The notes under the pieces were generated by a model. That model did not search any database. It was given only the letters and a program-made list of their open reading frames with translations, and had not been told where the DNA came from. Below, piece by piece: positions 11,951 to 24,439 of a stretch of 64,000 nucleotides of DNA. Location: contig KV748184.1 in assembly GCA_001692895.1 (NCBI GenBank), forward strand, positions 2,170,001 through 2,234,000, written 5' to 3'. How positions within the stretch are numbered: position 1 is the stretch's first letter; the number at the start of each line of letters is the position of its first letter. The position numbers and the translations under genes were made by a program. The DNA is from Cenococcum geophilum 1.58 (taxonomy: Eukaryota > Ascomycota > Dothideomycetes > Gloniales > Gloniaceae).

Positions 11951-12391
11951 TTTCTTCCTATTTAACGTCGGGTCGCAATGCGCCTACACAGCTTATGCGG
12001 AGGGTATACGTTATCCAAGTCTTCTTATATCTAATATTGGGTCGCGATGCGCCTATATAAGGTGTGCGTTTAGGGTATACGTTATCCAAGTCTTTATATA
12101 CGTTATTAGTATAGGTTATTACTAGTAGGTCACTAGCAGGTTATAAACCCCGGTTAAAGGACCCTAGTTACGGACAAGCCTAGTATCTAATATATATACA
12201 AAGTCGTTAGTATAGGTTACTACTAGTAGGTTACTAGTAGGTTAAAGGACCCTAGTTAAAGGACCCTGGTTACAGACGGACCTACTACCTAGTGTCTAAG
12301 CCGTCAGTATAGGTTACTACCAGTAAGTCACTAGTAAGTTATAAACCCTAGTCAAAGGACCCCAGTTATAGACGGCCCTGTTATCTAACAG
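11951..12391. repeat. Tandem repeat units right of hAT
   Basis: This continues the arrays seen at 2735-3237: two ~73-bp units (TCGGGTCGCAATGCGCC near 11969, TGGGTCGCGATGCGCC near 12039), then three to four ~90-bp units each with TATAGGTTACTACTAG, AGTAGGTCACTAG and AAAGGACCC words (about 12105-12385). These make up the 3' non-coding part of the gag-only LTR element. Confidence 0.75.
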
Positions 12392-13561
12392 TTAGGCTTT
12401 ATCTATAGCGGCTTGCCGCTAGTGTTCTTTACGGTTACTACCTACGTTTATCTAGTAATACGCATACGTAGTACCGGCGTCCGGGGGGTCCTTAGAGCCA
12501 TCCAGCTGTTAAGTAGTCTCCCTAGGGGTTTACTTAGGAAAGCCTCGCCTTCCTTAGGTTCTGTCTTCTAAACCTAACCCTATAAAGCTTATACTACGAC
12601 CGCGCTTTAAGCGCAAGGATCTATTACTAACTACCTAATCTTCCGCAAGCTTTGTAGTGTTAAGCAATTACTCTACACGGCGGACTTCGGCAAAGAGGTC
12701 CTTAGTAGTTCTTACCCATATAGCGAAGTTCTAGCGGAAGAGCTCTGCTTATAGGTAGGTTGGGAGACGTAAGAACCAAAAGTCTACCTACTAATTAGGA
12801 TTAATAAAGGGGGTATATAATAAGAGGTTCTCTAAGCTATATATACGGGCTAAGAAGATATTAAACTTCTAGTTCTCCTTTATTACGGTTATATAGTACA
12901 TAGTAGCATTATTAAAGCGTCTTACTATAGGGTCCTTAATTTAGTCTTAGACTATAGTCTTAAATTCGTCCCATAGTAAAGGACCTTTATCTTTAGCGCC
13001 TAGCCGGTAATGTACTAGCTAGGTAATTATCTTCGCTTTTATAAGACCTTTAATGGCCTAGCGCGTACGTCGCTCGCAGTTATAGTCGGCGTCATTAACC
13101 TTAAATCGGTTTTTAACCGCAGCGATCCACCGGTTAAACTTCTGTTAAGTAGTGCCACTAATATTAGGTGGTGACTTCTTAACTAGGGCGTTGAGATTCG
13201 TTCGGCGTATACGCTCGCTGCGTGACTTGTATTCTTTGCTTAAGAGACAACAATAAAAGGGCTTTGTTAAGTCGATAATACTCCATAAGTTGGCTATTTT
13301 CTTGGCCAGCTCATCTAGCTCCTTTAGGTCAGTAGTATTTGGTAGGACGCTAGTAACCTTGCTAAGCTCTTGTTGAGCCTAGGTATATAAGTTAAACTAG
13401 TCTTTAGCGTTCGTAGATGTCTAATCGTCTTAAGATTCGAAAGGTGGCTTAGATGTTACTAGTGTAGAGACTTCGTCTGCGCTAGATCCTGAGGCGTTTT
13501 ACCGTCGTATCGCGGGCGTGTTACCGTTGAGTGCAGGCGTTGATCTTGTCTTTGGAGGCAT
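12392..13561 (-). pseudogene. Gag-like protein of the non-autonomous LTR element
   Basis: The minus-strand frame runs from an ATG at 13561 (MPPKTRSTPALNGNTPA...) to a TAA ending at 12392, 390 codons including stop. It is interrupted by more than ten in-frame TAG/TAA at likely Gln positions. The middle reads like a retrotransposon capsid: KFNRWIAAVKNRFKVND, then HYRLGAKDKGPLLWDEF, and FWFLRLPTYL. I could not find a clear CCHC knuckle; the region near 12470 (YAYYQINVGSNRKEH) might be one with Cys changed to Tyr. No pol domain follows. Confidence 0.75.
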
Positions 13562-13612
13562 CGTGGAAAATTAAACCGGCTATCCTCCCAAAGGGATTGG
13601 TAAGGATTTGAA

Positions 13613-13822
13613 TGTGAGGTAAGGATATAGATAGGGAGCTTAATGATAGAACAATAGGGTATATTGTATAGACAGAGACGAATCCTTAAGGGAGAAGGAG
13701 GAGTCTGAGGTGCGAGGTAAGGGGTTTCCCTAGGCACGTGCAGCGCACGTGCCTTAGGCGAGTCGCATGCGAGTCGCCTATGCCTCGTAGCTATATACGA
13801 TCTGCTCAGGTTTTACCTAACA
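13613..13822 (-). repeat. 5' LTR of gag-only element
   Basis: A 210-bp partner of 2057-2266. The right flank is GTATT (13823-13827), equal to 2052-2056. Confidence 0.9.
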
Positions 13823-13827
13823 GTATT

Positions 13828-14581
13828 CTTAGGTAATCTTATACTTATAAAAGGCGGGCTAGAAATAATTAAATAGGTAAAACGTAAGGTAGAGGATAGG
13901 AATAATTAGCTTTAGATAAAAAATACTCTATCTTCTTAAAAATTCTTTAAATAGATATCCTTTAATGACTAACTTAAGCAGGTTAAGGTAAATATTATAA
14001 ATAATATAGCTTTTTATATATTAACAGTTTTATAGGTCTTAGATATATTTAGTTTCCGCCCTACTTTAAGCGCTTCCCCCCTATATAGGAGACGGTTTAC
14101 CCTACTTAGGATTTTTCTTTTAAATGGGTCGCAGAAGCTAGGCAAAGTGCTATTAGATATAGTTAAAAAGATAAAAAATAGAGAGGAAGCTATAGAATAG
14201 GTAAAGCGTAAGCTGCAGCGTTATAAGGACGAAGACTTAGCCGGGTAGATATTGTCTTTAAGTTTTACTTAGCTAGGAATAGGAGAATAAAAGCTATAAA
14301 ACATTGGTTCCCATAGGGGAGTTTAATAAAGCGTTAAAAATTCGCGTTGTTTAAAGCTTTAATAACCTCGTTTTAAAGGCAAATTATATCCTCTACTTTA
14401 TCTATAATTTTAATTAATAGTCCGCTATATGTTTTAATAAGCCAACCGCCTAATCTTTTTAGCTGCTTTAAAGCTTACCGTAGTTTTTATCTAGGTAGCC
14501 CTCTCTAAATCACGCCATAAGTAATAACCCTAGAGTAGATTAGAAGGTCTCTATGCTTACATTTCTATAACATTAGAAGGG
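13828..14581. other. Oldest layer, segment 2 (decayed coding sequence, family unknown)
   Basis: The plus strand gives a long reading broken only by TAG/TAA from about 13830 to 14300 (for example KVLLDIVKKIKNREEAIEQ-like and YKDEDLAGQILSLSFTQL, with stops read as Gln). It seems to continue a reading left of the LTR element. I do not recognise it. Positions 14300-14576 show nothing assignable. AAGGG at 14577-14581 is the TSD of the next element. Confidence 0.4.
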
Positions 14582-15008
14582 TGTTACGGACGCTTTAAGT
14601 ACGATGTTACGACTACTTGGAGAGGAGTTGAAAGAAGCTAGTTGGTTAATAAGAGCACGGTCTAGGATAAAGCCGGTAGAACCATGTGACGAGGAATAGT
14701 AGCCGAGATCACATAATATAATCTATATAATCTGTATAATCTATATAATCTGTAACAGAGCAGGCAGAGCATACGTATATTACGTATAAGAAGGATTTTA
14801 TAAGAGTATGGTTGTGTATTTAAAGACCCTCAGTCCCTACCTAGATAGTTCCTTCTTTATAGTAATTCTTAGAATACAATTAGAGTTAATCTATTAGGCA
14901 ACCACTCCACTAGTTATTATTACTTATCGACTATTATTATTTGCATTTCCTATACACCTAGCCTAATAACAGGACCCACCGTAGTTCTTGCTACAAGATT
15001 CCGTTACA
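14582..15008 (+). repeat. 5' LTR, gypsy copy 1
   Basis: Starts TGTTACGGACGC and ends GGTTCC/GATTCC then GTTACA. Inside, 14712-14755 is a short array of about 10-bp TATAATCTAT/TATAATCTGT units. The same LTR occurs at 30721-31147, and inverted at 47158-47583 and 54676-55101. Confidence 0.93.
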
Positions 15009-15053
15009 TAATTACTACCTAGTTATAGTATTAAATATAGTAAGTCGGACAAC

Positions 15054-18000
15054 ATGCTACTAAAAGCAGCCACTACAACGCCATTAACGGCGGCAACTAC
15101 ATTAAGGTTAGGTAATGACACCAGTATAGCAGACACTAACTTATAGTAACCTGTAACGGTTAGACAGTTATAAAAGATAGTTAACTAGCTAATAGAAAAT
15201 AATATAACGTTGGAAAATAAGATTAACGGGATAGGCGTAGTAAAGGTTAAGTTACCATTAATTAAAAGGTACTTAGGAGAAAGATTAAAGCTTAAAGAAT
15301 TCCTTATATAAATGCACTTTAAGGTCGCGCAAGAGGGAACTAAGCTAGCAATACCTATAAATTAAATAGCGTACGCAGGATTGTTCCTAATAGGAAGAGC
15401 ACTTAAGTAGTTTAAGCCTTACCTTACGGAAATCTAGGTAAACAGAATAACAACTACAAACCAAGAGGTACAGTTTATGTTCTTAAGTTAGAATAGATTT
15501 GTTAAGCAACTTATATAAATGTTTGGAGACCTAGAGGCAGTAACTATAGCGGAAAGAAAACTCTAAGACATTACGCAGCGAACCTTAGTAATTAAGTATA
15601 TAACGTAGTTCCAGACGTTAGCAATATAAGTTAAGTAAAATAATAGGGCGCTTATAGCATAGTATAAACAGGGACTTAAGGCTAAAGTCTAGGACGCAAT
15701 TATTCTAATAAAAGATGCGGATACCCTAAGGGAGTTAATAGATCAGGCGATTAAGATTAATAATTAGATCTACTAAAGGGAACAGGCTAAGAAGGGTTAG
15801 GATAGAGTTCTATAGTTATATAAGGCGCAGAGTACGTAACAACTAAAGCTAAGTTAAAAACTATAGTATGGCGTAAAGCTAATAGACCTAAGTGGTACTA
15901 AAGAAGCCTATAAGAGATAGAGTAAGAAACTATAAAAACCTAGAGGTTAAGGATCTAGTAATTATAGGACTAAGGAGTAGAGGCCAAACTAAGGATCTCA
16001 GCAGCAGAAGACGTTTAGGTAGACTCTATAGTAAAAGTAATAGTTTAGAGAGGAAGCTTGCATAAATTGCGGAAAATAAGGTTACTTCGCGAGGGATTGT
16101 AAAGATAGTTAGAGATACTATATAATAAAGGGAATAAGGCCAATAGCAGATAATATACACGTATAGAGGGATAACAATGTGCTACAAGGAATAAAAGAGT
16201 GTTTAATTAAAAGTTTTGCGTTTTATTATAATAACGTATACCGAATTTATAAGGACGCTAAATACGGCGTAAGTTACTAGCTATAGAAGCTAGCACCTAT
16301 AGGATATAGAGGAACCAATAAACCAGTTCGTAGATCGGATATTAAGGACGATAAATTCGACGCAGGCGAAACATTCCGTGACGATAAGGTAATAAGAGTG
16401 GTTTACTAGGAATATATAGCCATCAGAGATATTATAACAAAAGTAGAGGATAATTCCACTATAGAATAGGGAATATTAGTAGGGATTAAGACCTCATTAG
16501 ATATAATATCTATTGCTTCGCAAGATATAAGAGAAATAGGATAGCGAACTATTTCGGCACTTAATAAAGGTAAGAAGCCAAAGGCTTAAGATTCTTAAGA
16601 TAAGATAAGAGACGACTAAGATTCTTAAGACGAGATAAGGTAAGCTTAAGGACCTATAATAGACGAAAACCGATAGAGTAGAGTAGTAGCTTAGTTTAAG
16701 AATATATAAATAAGCTCGGGACGAAGATTCCTATAGGTATAAGATTCTTAAGACGAGATAAGTAAGATTTAAGACTCTTAAGACGAAATAAGAACACCAA
16801 GTAAGCCTAGTTAGACTAAGGCTAGAGCTAAGCTTAAGTTAGAAGCAAGCTTAGGATTAAAGAATCTAAGGAATTAAGAATTCGGAGTATAAATTAGGAC
16901 ACCTATAGGCAAGAGGTAAGGAGCTTCTTTATAGATTAGAGAATCTGCGATATAAATAGCAACTAGACTAGGAGATAGATATATAGACCTAAAGGACTTA
17001 CTAGTAGAATATAGTATTCGGACTAAAGATTAAAAAGTTAATACTAAGATTAAGAAGTAAGAAGACTTTAAGGATTTAAGCGTAAGGCGCAAACTAAAGG
17101 AAACTATAGAAGAATTTAGAGCAAGAATCATCGCATAGCAAGAGCAGAAACTAGATAAGAGATCTAGCATATTAGGACGTATAAAGGACAGAGAACTAGT
17201 ATAAAAAATCACTAATAGGCCTAGGGCAGGCACACTAAGAGCTAAGTAGCTTACTAAACTAGAAAACGAAGAGGATTTAGGAATCCCTACTAGGTTTAAA
17301 GAACGATATATAAAGGGCTANTACAATATAGTAATAAGAAGATACTTCTTTACGGATAGACTATATACACTCTAGTAGCTGTACCAAAAGTGGTATAGGC
17401 AGAGGCACAATAATAAGTGGGAAGATTTCTATATATAGTTAGATAAAAAAGTTATCTAAGACTACCCAATTACAGAAAAGGCTATAACTTATATTAAGGG
17501 GGCCTTAATTATAATGTTAAAGGATTTAGAGAAGCGTTTAGAGGACTAGAGAAGCAAAAGGCGTATCTTAATACCTGCAAATAAAGTTATAATATTTAGA
17601 TTAGTATAATAAAGGTTTAAACTTAAGGATAAAGATAAGCTAAGAGTTAACCTAAAGCACCTAGCGCACTATATATTATTATAAATTGCGTATATAGACG
17701 ATATATGCAAAATATATAAGAATCCAAAGAAAAAGAATCGGAAATACCCTATAAGGATATACTAGATAATAGATAAGTAATAGTATAGGAATACTAAATA
17801 TATACATAGATAGTATCTAGTAGAAGTCTAAAAGGAAGGAGATTTAATACTTTAACCAGGAAGATTCCTTATAGAAGAATACTTAGACGGATAATAGTGG
17901 TAGGAATGCCTAGAGAACACGTGTCTATAGCATATTAAAGAAAAAAAGCGAACTAGGTATTAGCTAAGGAATAAGCTAAGTGCGACAGGATTAAGTAGCC
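15054..18000 (+). pseudogene. Gag of gypsy copy 1, degraded
   Basis: ATG at 15054 (MLLKAATTTPLTAATTLRLG), matching MPPKALATTLLTAATTLRLG at the equivalent place in copy 2. A capsid-like helical region follows, then a zinc knuckle near 16056-16105 reading CINCGK-stop-GYFARDCKD, a clean CCHC apart from a TAG for Gln. After the knuckle, 16580-16800 is a run of roughly 20-bp GATTCTTAAGACGAGATAAG units coding a repetitive DSQDEIR-type linker. The boundary with pol near 18000 is by eye. One ambiguous base is at 17322. Confidence 0.85.
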
Positions 18001-18059
18001 AATAGTTAGGAAAAGTAGAGGCCTATAGGACCAAAGGGAGCCAGTAGTAGAGCCTTAGA

Positions 18060-19936
18060 CCCTTAAAGGAATTTAAGGACAATACCTAAATTTACGAATA
18101 AAATAGCAAGATTAATAGTTTAAGGCATTAATAGATAGTGGAGCAATAAGAAACTATATCTCGCTAATAGCAGTTAAGAGAATAGGATTACCTTATAGAT
18201 AAAAGGAGCAACCTTACCTATTAGTTATAATTTTAGGAGATTTAATAGCCTATGGAGGAAGGATTATTAATCTTAAAATAGGACCTATTTAGTTAACTAT
18301 TAAAGGGAGACAAATCAAGATATCTTTTAATATCCTACTATTGGGACGGGATAAGGCAGTACTAAGAATGCCTTGGTTACAGAAATACAACCTAAAAATT
18401 AATTAGATTATAGGTTAGGTCGATATTAGGAATACTTAACGCCATAAAATGCGATAATAAGCTAAGTTAGTATGGTACTAAGTTGGAGTGATATATAAAG
18501 AGACTAAGCGAGGCTTAAGTTATGTACTAAAGAGATACTATAAGTATGGTAAGAAGTTATGGTTACCTAAGAGCGAAAAGCTATTAAAATATATAGTATA
18601 GAACTATAAGATAGAATTAGAACCAGGAATAAGTCTAAAGTTCTTTTTAATCTATAAGCTTACTAAAGAGGAAGGTAGAGCATTAAAAGAGTTTATCTAG
18701 GAAAACTTATAAAAGGGATATATTAGACTATTATAGTTATTAGCGGGTTATCCAGTACTATTCGTACTAAAGAAAAATAGTAAACTAAGACTATGTATTA
18801 ACTATAGATAGTTAAACAGTATTACTAGAAAGGATAGGTATCCTTTACCCTTAATTAGCGAAATTTAAGACAGGATAGGTAATACGTAAATCTTTATAAA
18901 GATAGATCTAAGATAGGCGTACTATTAGATTAGAATTAAGGAAGGCAATAAATAGAAGGCAGCCTTTAGGTTAAAAGAAGGACTATATAAACTATTAGTT
19001 ATATAATTTAGGCTTATAAACGCACTAGCAACGTTCTAGAAGCGTATTAATAATATATTAAGAGAATACTTAGATGAATTTGTTATAGTATACCTTAATA
19101 ATATTATTATCTACTTAATAACTAAGGAAGAATACGGGGAATATATTAAATAGGTCTTAAGGAGACTATAGGAAGAATAGATGCTAGTAGTAATTAAGAA
19201 ATGCGAGTTCTTTACTAGGAAGACCGATTTTATAGGATTTATTATTAAACTAGGCTAACTTAGCATAGATCTAAAAAAGATTAAGGCTATAGCGAATTAG
19301 CAAGAACTAGAGAACGTTACGCAGTTAAGGTTGTTTTTAGGGTTTTGTAATTACTATAGAAGGTTTATAGTATAGTGGTTAAAGGATATTAAACTACTTA
19401 CGCGGTTAATAAAGAAAGAAGAACTATAGGCATAGGGAGAGAAATAAAGAGAACTCTTTAGGAAAGTTAAAGAGTTATTTACCTAAGAGCTAGTTCTTAA
19501 AATCTATTAACTAGAACTAAAGACGGTTATAGAAATAGACATATTAGACTATATACTAGGGGCGTACTTTATATAAAAATATTAAGATAAATGGCACCTA
19601 GTGGCATACTACAGTTAAAAAATGACACTACTAGAGTTAAACTATAATATCTATAATAAGGAGTTATTAGGTATAGTTATAGCATTAAAGAAATAAAGAG
19701 CATTCTTATAAGGTATAAAGAAACTATTTATAGTTAAGATGGATTATAAGAACCTAATAGGATTCCTAACGATAAAGGAACTTAATTAAAGACAGGTTAG
19801 ATAGGCAGAGATGCTTATAGAATACTATTTTGAGATTTAGTATACTAAGGGTACAAATAACACATAAGTAGACGCTCTAAGTAGAAAGGCTAAACTATAA
19901 AATAACAAAAAGCCATTAGGGGCTTTACTGCGAAAG
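18060..19936 (+). pseudogene. Pol of gypsy copy 1, first part: protease, RT, RNase H
   Basis: The protease motif FKALIDSGAIRNYIS is near 18116-18165 (DSGA active site). The RT starts near 18740 (YPVLFVLKKNSKLRLCINYR), with FRLINALATF near 19010 and YLNNIIIYL near 19090, where YxDDIxxY is expected (both Asp read as Asn). A typical connection follows (FLGFCNYYRRFI near 19336). RNase H spans 19520-19880 with ELLGIVIALKK and YTKGTNNT-stop-VDALSRK. The frame is cut at 19937 by the nested element and continues in frame after its TSD at 28515. Confidence 0.92.
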
Positions 19937-20295
19937 TGTCACGGAGTAAGCATAAGCGGTGATAATATATAGCGAAGTAGGTATTATTAAGCTATATACA
20001 TAAACTACGTAATAAAGTCAAGACGTTGCGTAAGGAAAGAAGGTAGGGAAACGGGAAGAAAGGGTATATATCGTTGACTTAGTTACTTAGTTAACACGTG
20101 CATAGGCAGAATAGGGTTTAGGTTATAGTCCTAGCAGAACTTAGTAGAATTTAGTAGAACTTAGCAGAATATGGCAGAATGCCGTAGATTGCCATTAGAT
20201 TGCCGTTAGATTACTATTTCGCGGTTAGTCTCTAATTGCTAAGTTAGTAGAAACAGGTAGACGTGTATAAGGTATTACGGGGGTGTCCCGTAATA
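19937..20295 (-). repeat. 3' LTR, nested chromovirus
   Basis: 359 bp, paired with 28145-28514. It ends CCCGTAATA where the partner has CCCGTGACA. Short GAACTTAGTAGAATTTAGTA-type units lie at 20140-20190. Confidence 0.92.
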
Positions 20296-20310
20296 GTACC
20301 CCCCCTTTAA
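20296..20310 (-). promoter_or_regulatory. Polypurine tract, nested chromovirus
   Basis: The plus strand reads GTACCCCCCCTTTAAAC just inside the left LTR, so on the minus strand an AAAGGGGGGG tract abuts the LTR. This fixes the leftward orientation. Confidence 0.7.
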
Positions 20311-20329
20311 ACTTAAGCTTCTGCGAGAT

Positions 20330-23300
20330 AGGGCTATAGTAGTTCTGGGTAGAGTTTGTAAAAGTCTTCTACGGCTTATATAAGTCCTATAGAGTTAACG
20401 GGTTCCCATAAGGACTTAATAAAGCCTCTCCATTTCGTAAGATACATATATTAGCGTTTCCGTTTATTATACTTAATATCGTTAATTCTTTTAATAAAGT
20501 ACTTGTTCTTACCATCCACTTTAACTAGTAGGGGAGGGTCTTATATCTGTCTAGGCAGGGCGTCTAATACGGGGGCAGTAGGGCGGAGGACTGACGTATA
20601 AAATATAGGGTAGATTTTAACCGTATTAGGGAGCTTTAATTAGTAGGCATAAGGAGAGATAACCTTTTTAACCTTATAAGGGCCAGCGTTCTTCCAATTA
20701 AGTTTCTTAGTGGGTTATTTTATGTTTAGATTTCTTGTGTCTAGCTAGACGAAATTACTAATTTAGTAGGCTAGTGCTGGGGTTTGTTTCTTATTTGCTG
20801 CGGCTTTATAGACAGATTAAGCCTATATTATCTTATTAGTAAGGAACTGTTATAGTTCCTCCATCTTCTCTATGAATTTATTTACTTCTGTAACTTATAA
20901 GGCGTAATAAGCGGGGTAAGGAATATTACTAAAGGGTTTAAAACCTATTTATAGGTGCTGGCCGTAATTGGCTAGGAATGGGGAGACTTTCGTAGTTTCC
21001 GAGACGGAGTTATTTATAGTAAACTTAGCGAATGCGAGCCAGTTAATCTAGTTATCCTATAAATACGACGTGTATATCCGAATATACTGTTCTATTATAG
21101 TATTTACGCGTTTTATTTGGCTATCCGTTTCTAGGTAATACGCGGTAGATAATAGTGCTTTAATACAGAGTCAAGTAGTTAGTTCTTTCCAGAATGCTAA
21201 GATAAACTGGCTGCCTTTATCGGAGATAATCGTTTTAGGGAGTCTATGGAGTTTTTATACGTAATCTAGGAATAGTTAGGCGACGGTAGGCGTTAATATA
21301 TTAGGGCAGGCGATCAAGTATCTTATTTTAGATAGTTGGTCTATAACTACTATAATATTCGTGCAGCCTCTACTCTTAGGAAGGTTAACAATAAAGTTAA
21401 TTAAGATATCCCTCTATCTTTGGTTTAGAATAGGCAGCGGCTTTAAAAGACCGTTATACGTCTTATACGAGGCTTTAGCTCGTTAGTAGGTGTGGTAGCT
21501 AGAGATGTACCTTTATATTATATTATATATATTTAGCCAATAATACTCCCGTTAGAGTAGTTCTAGGGTCTTTCCTTAGCCTAGGTAGCTGGCAACAGGT
21601 AGATTATATACGTGTTTAAGGAGTTTAAGCTTAAGCTTATTATAATTAGGGATAACTAGACGGTTTTAGTAATACAAGCGGTTTCCGCGGGCTTTATATT
21701 TACTTAGAGAAATCTTTTTAGAGCGTCTAATACCATTTTATATTAGCTTAAGCATCTTTTAAATAAACTCGTTATTTGGGTATTTATTAACTATAATCTA
21801 TTTAATTAATCGATTAGTTATTTTAAGGACGTATACCGTAAGATCTTTAGTAGGAGGGTTAAATAGTTTAGGGCGAAGTAGGGTCTGATTTCGGTAAGAG
21901 CGCGCTTCTTTTAAGGCTGGCGCGTCTTGCGAGCATTGGGTTAGAGTATTAGGCTTCTAGCCTTAGACGCCTAAGCGGTATATAATTAAGAATCGGAAAC
22001 GAGATAGATATTCTAACTAGCGGGCCTAATAGTAACTTAGCTGTTTTATAGTTGTAAAGTACTATAGGTTCTTATAGTCGCTAAGGACCTTAATTAGAAA
22101 TCCAGTGCCTTCTAGTTTAGGTCGCCATTATTTAAAACATCTAATAATGGCTAACAATTCCTTATCGTAGATCTCGTAGTTATATTTAGCTAGGCTTAGT
22201 TGTTTTAAGAAGTATACTATAGGGTGCAATACTTTATCCTTATTATATTAAGATAGGATACCTCTAGTAACATAGTTAGATAAGTCGGCTTCTACAACAC
22301 TTATTTAGTTTAGGTTAAAGTGTTAGAGCACGGGCGCAGTAGTAAATATAACCTTTAGATAGGCAAAGGCCTTCTTACATTCCTTATTAAAGATAAAAAC
22401 TTTATCCTTTTGGGTTAGAGCTATAAGGGGTGAAACTAGGGCGGAGAAGTTATTAATAAACTATTAGTAGAAATTAGCAAATCCTATAAAGGCTCTTACG
22501 TCCTTAACGTTCTTAGGTTCTTGCTAGTTTATAATTACTTTAACTTTCTTTAGGTCTATTTATATACCATTTATAGAAATAAGGAGTCTAAGGTATAGGA
22601 CTTCTATTTTATAGAACTTGTATTTATCTATATCCAATTATAGACCAGCTCTATGCAGGGCTTATAAAACAAGGTTAACGTATTTCCAATATTTAGTTAG
22701 GTTATTACTATATATTAAGATGTCGTTAATATAAGCAGTATAGAAGATGTCTAGGTAGGGGCGTAGGGTGTTATTTATATAATGTTAAAACAAGCTCGGA
22801 GCATTTGCGAGGCTAAATAGCGTTACTAAGTATTTAAATAATCNATACNNAGTACNAAATNNANTAAGCNATTTATCTCCNTTTNCTATACGNAGNCGGT
22901 TAAATNNAGAGATAATATTAAGCTTTGTATAGTAGCGAGCCTTACTTAGTTAGTTTAGCGTCTCTTATATTAACGGGATCGGATATCGGTTCTTAATAGT
23001 AACGGCGTTAAGGGCTCGGTAATCTACGCAGAAGCGCAGACCGCTGCCAGGTTTCTTAACGAAGATTACTGGTATAGCTATAGGTAAAGAGCTTGCTCTA
23101 ATAAATCCTTTACTTAGGTTCTCATCTAGATACTTTTATAGCACTTAGAGTTTGTTTTGGGATATTCCATATAGGGGTTTAAATTTAGGCTGCTTTCCTT
23201 CTTTGAGTATAATCTTATGGTTATATAGTTGGTGTTTTAGTAGCTTATCGGCTTCCTTTTATAAGAATGCGTCTAAGCGGTAATAGTACTTTACTAGTAC

Positions 23301-24399
23301 CTTCGTAGCAGGGTTGGTATGCTTCTTCAGTACTAAGGCCTTCTTAATATCAGCCATAGTGACAGTAAAGATCGTATGTTTAGGTTTCTTAGCAAGTTAC
23401 GCTAACGGAGTAGCTCCAATTATGCGGATATCCAGGGTATTAAGCTCGTTCGGCTCGTCCGTAGTTTCTTATTTAGGTTTAGGTTTAGTGTTAGGTATAG
23501 AGTTAGTGTTAGATTTAGGTTTAGGTTCTTTAAGTATTCTTTTTATTGTAGGATACTAGTCCTTCTGGTAGTTTCGTATACTAAGCTTGAGTTTCTATTT
23601 AGTTCGGGGCGGTATAGTGCTTAGTAATAACTTATAGAGCTTAGTAGAATTTTCGGATCCTTGGTGGGTGTCGGTAAAATTCTTATATTAGTGGAATTCG
23701 GTGGAAATCTTACGTTAGTGAAATCTGGTGAATTTTTTAGATTTCAGTTTTGGGTCTAAGCAGTAAGTTATAAAGCACTTCTGCTTATAACGGGAGGCGG
23801 TAAATAAAAGCTTAAGGTTATCCTAATTAATAGTTACCTTATATAGCTTTATCTAGGGTTATCTAAGGATTACTAAGTAACCTAGGGTAGTAATAAAAAG
23901 CTTAATTAGTTCTTTGTAGTTTAGGTATTAGAGTCTTAGGATTACCACATAGGTAATACGGCCTAAGATGGTGCGTTTGCTATTAAATCCAAATATATTA
24001 ATATGCCGGTTAAGGGGGGTTAGGGTAAAACCATTATCTTATATAAAGATTTTGTTAATAAATCCTATGCCGCTAGCTCCTATATCAATTAGGATTTAAG
24101 CGTTAGCCTATTAACTATTCTGCCAAAGATAGCAGTTAATAGTTATACTACGGTCCTAAGAGTCGGAGTTCGTAACGTTAAATGCGTTTAATAAGATCCT
24201 ATAGCAGAGCTGTCCCGGAGAGCGACTTAGCTCTAAGACCTTCCTTTTAGAGGCAATTAGGGTGGGGTTCTTATAGGACATTAGTTAGAGCTTCGTCCTT
24301 GTAAGTAGTACTTACTAAACGTAGGGCTAGAACTAGATAAAGATCGGAGACGGTAACCGGAAGATTAATATGGTAAACGGCTGCTAGTACTGGCCGTTT
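20330..24399 (-). pseudogene. Pol of nested chromovirus: protease to chromodomain, degraded
   Basis: Read right to left on the minus strand: a pre-protease region (about 24390-24130), then a retropepsin motif LIDIGASGIGFINKIFI near 24050-24095. RT spans about 23300-22450 with AYINDILIYSNN near 22700-22740 (YVDD read as YIND). RNase H and connection are near 22420-21950 and integrase near 21560-20750. A chromodomain lies at about 20530-20330, with YLTKWRGFIKSLWEPVNS, the WxGY...WEP signature of chromoviruses that target histone marks. Stops are TAG/TAA. A cluster of ambiguous bases at 22844-22908 falls in the RT. Confidence 0.88.
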
Positions 24400-24439
24400 A
24401 TTAGGAAATTTTTTTTTAGGCACGTTGTTGCAAGCGAAA

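Larger units (their letters stand above)
2057..13822 (-). mobile_element. Gag-only non-autonomous LTR retrotransposon (TR-GAG-like), carrying nested hAT and LINE
   Basis: Two 210-bp direct LTRs (2057-2266 and 13613-13822) begin TATGAGG/TGTGAGG and end CCTAACA on the plus strand. They are flanked by a perfect 5-bp TSD, GTATT (2052-2056 and 13823-13827). A polypurine tract read on the minus strand lies beside the left LTR, so the element is transcribed leftward. Removing the nested hAT and its duplicated TSD leaves about 3.05 kb. The internal part then contains one gag-like frame (12392-13561) and tandem-repeat DNA. There is no room for protease, RT or integrase, so it must have depended on enzymes supplied in trans. 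Similar gag-only elements are known in plants as TR-GAG. Confidence 0.85.

Noticed and set aside
17030..17233. Antisense frames in gypsy copies (17030-17233 and 52407-52688)
   Set aside because: They are equivalent antisense shadows of the Gag/Pol linker in the two copies.
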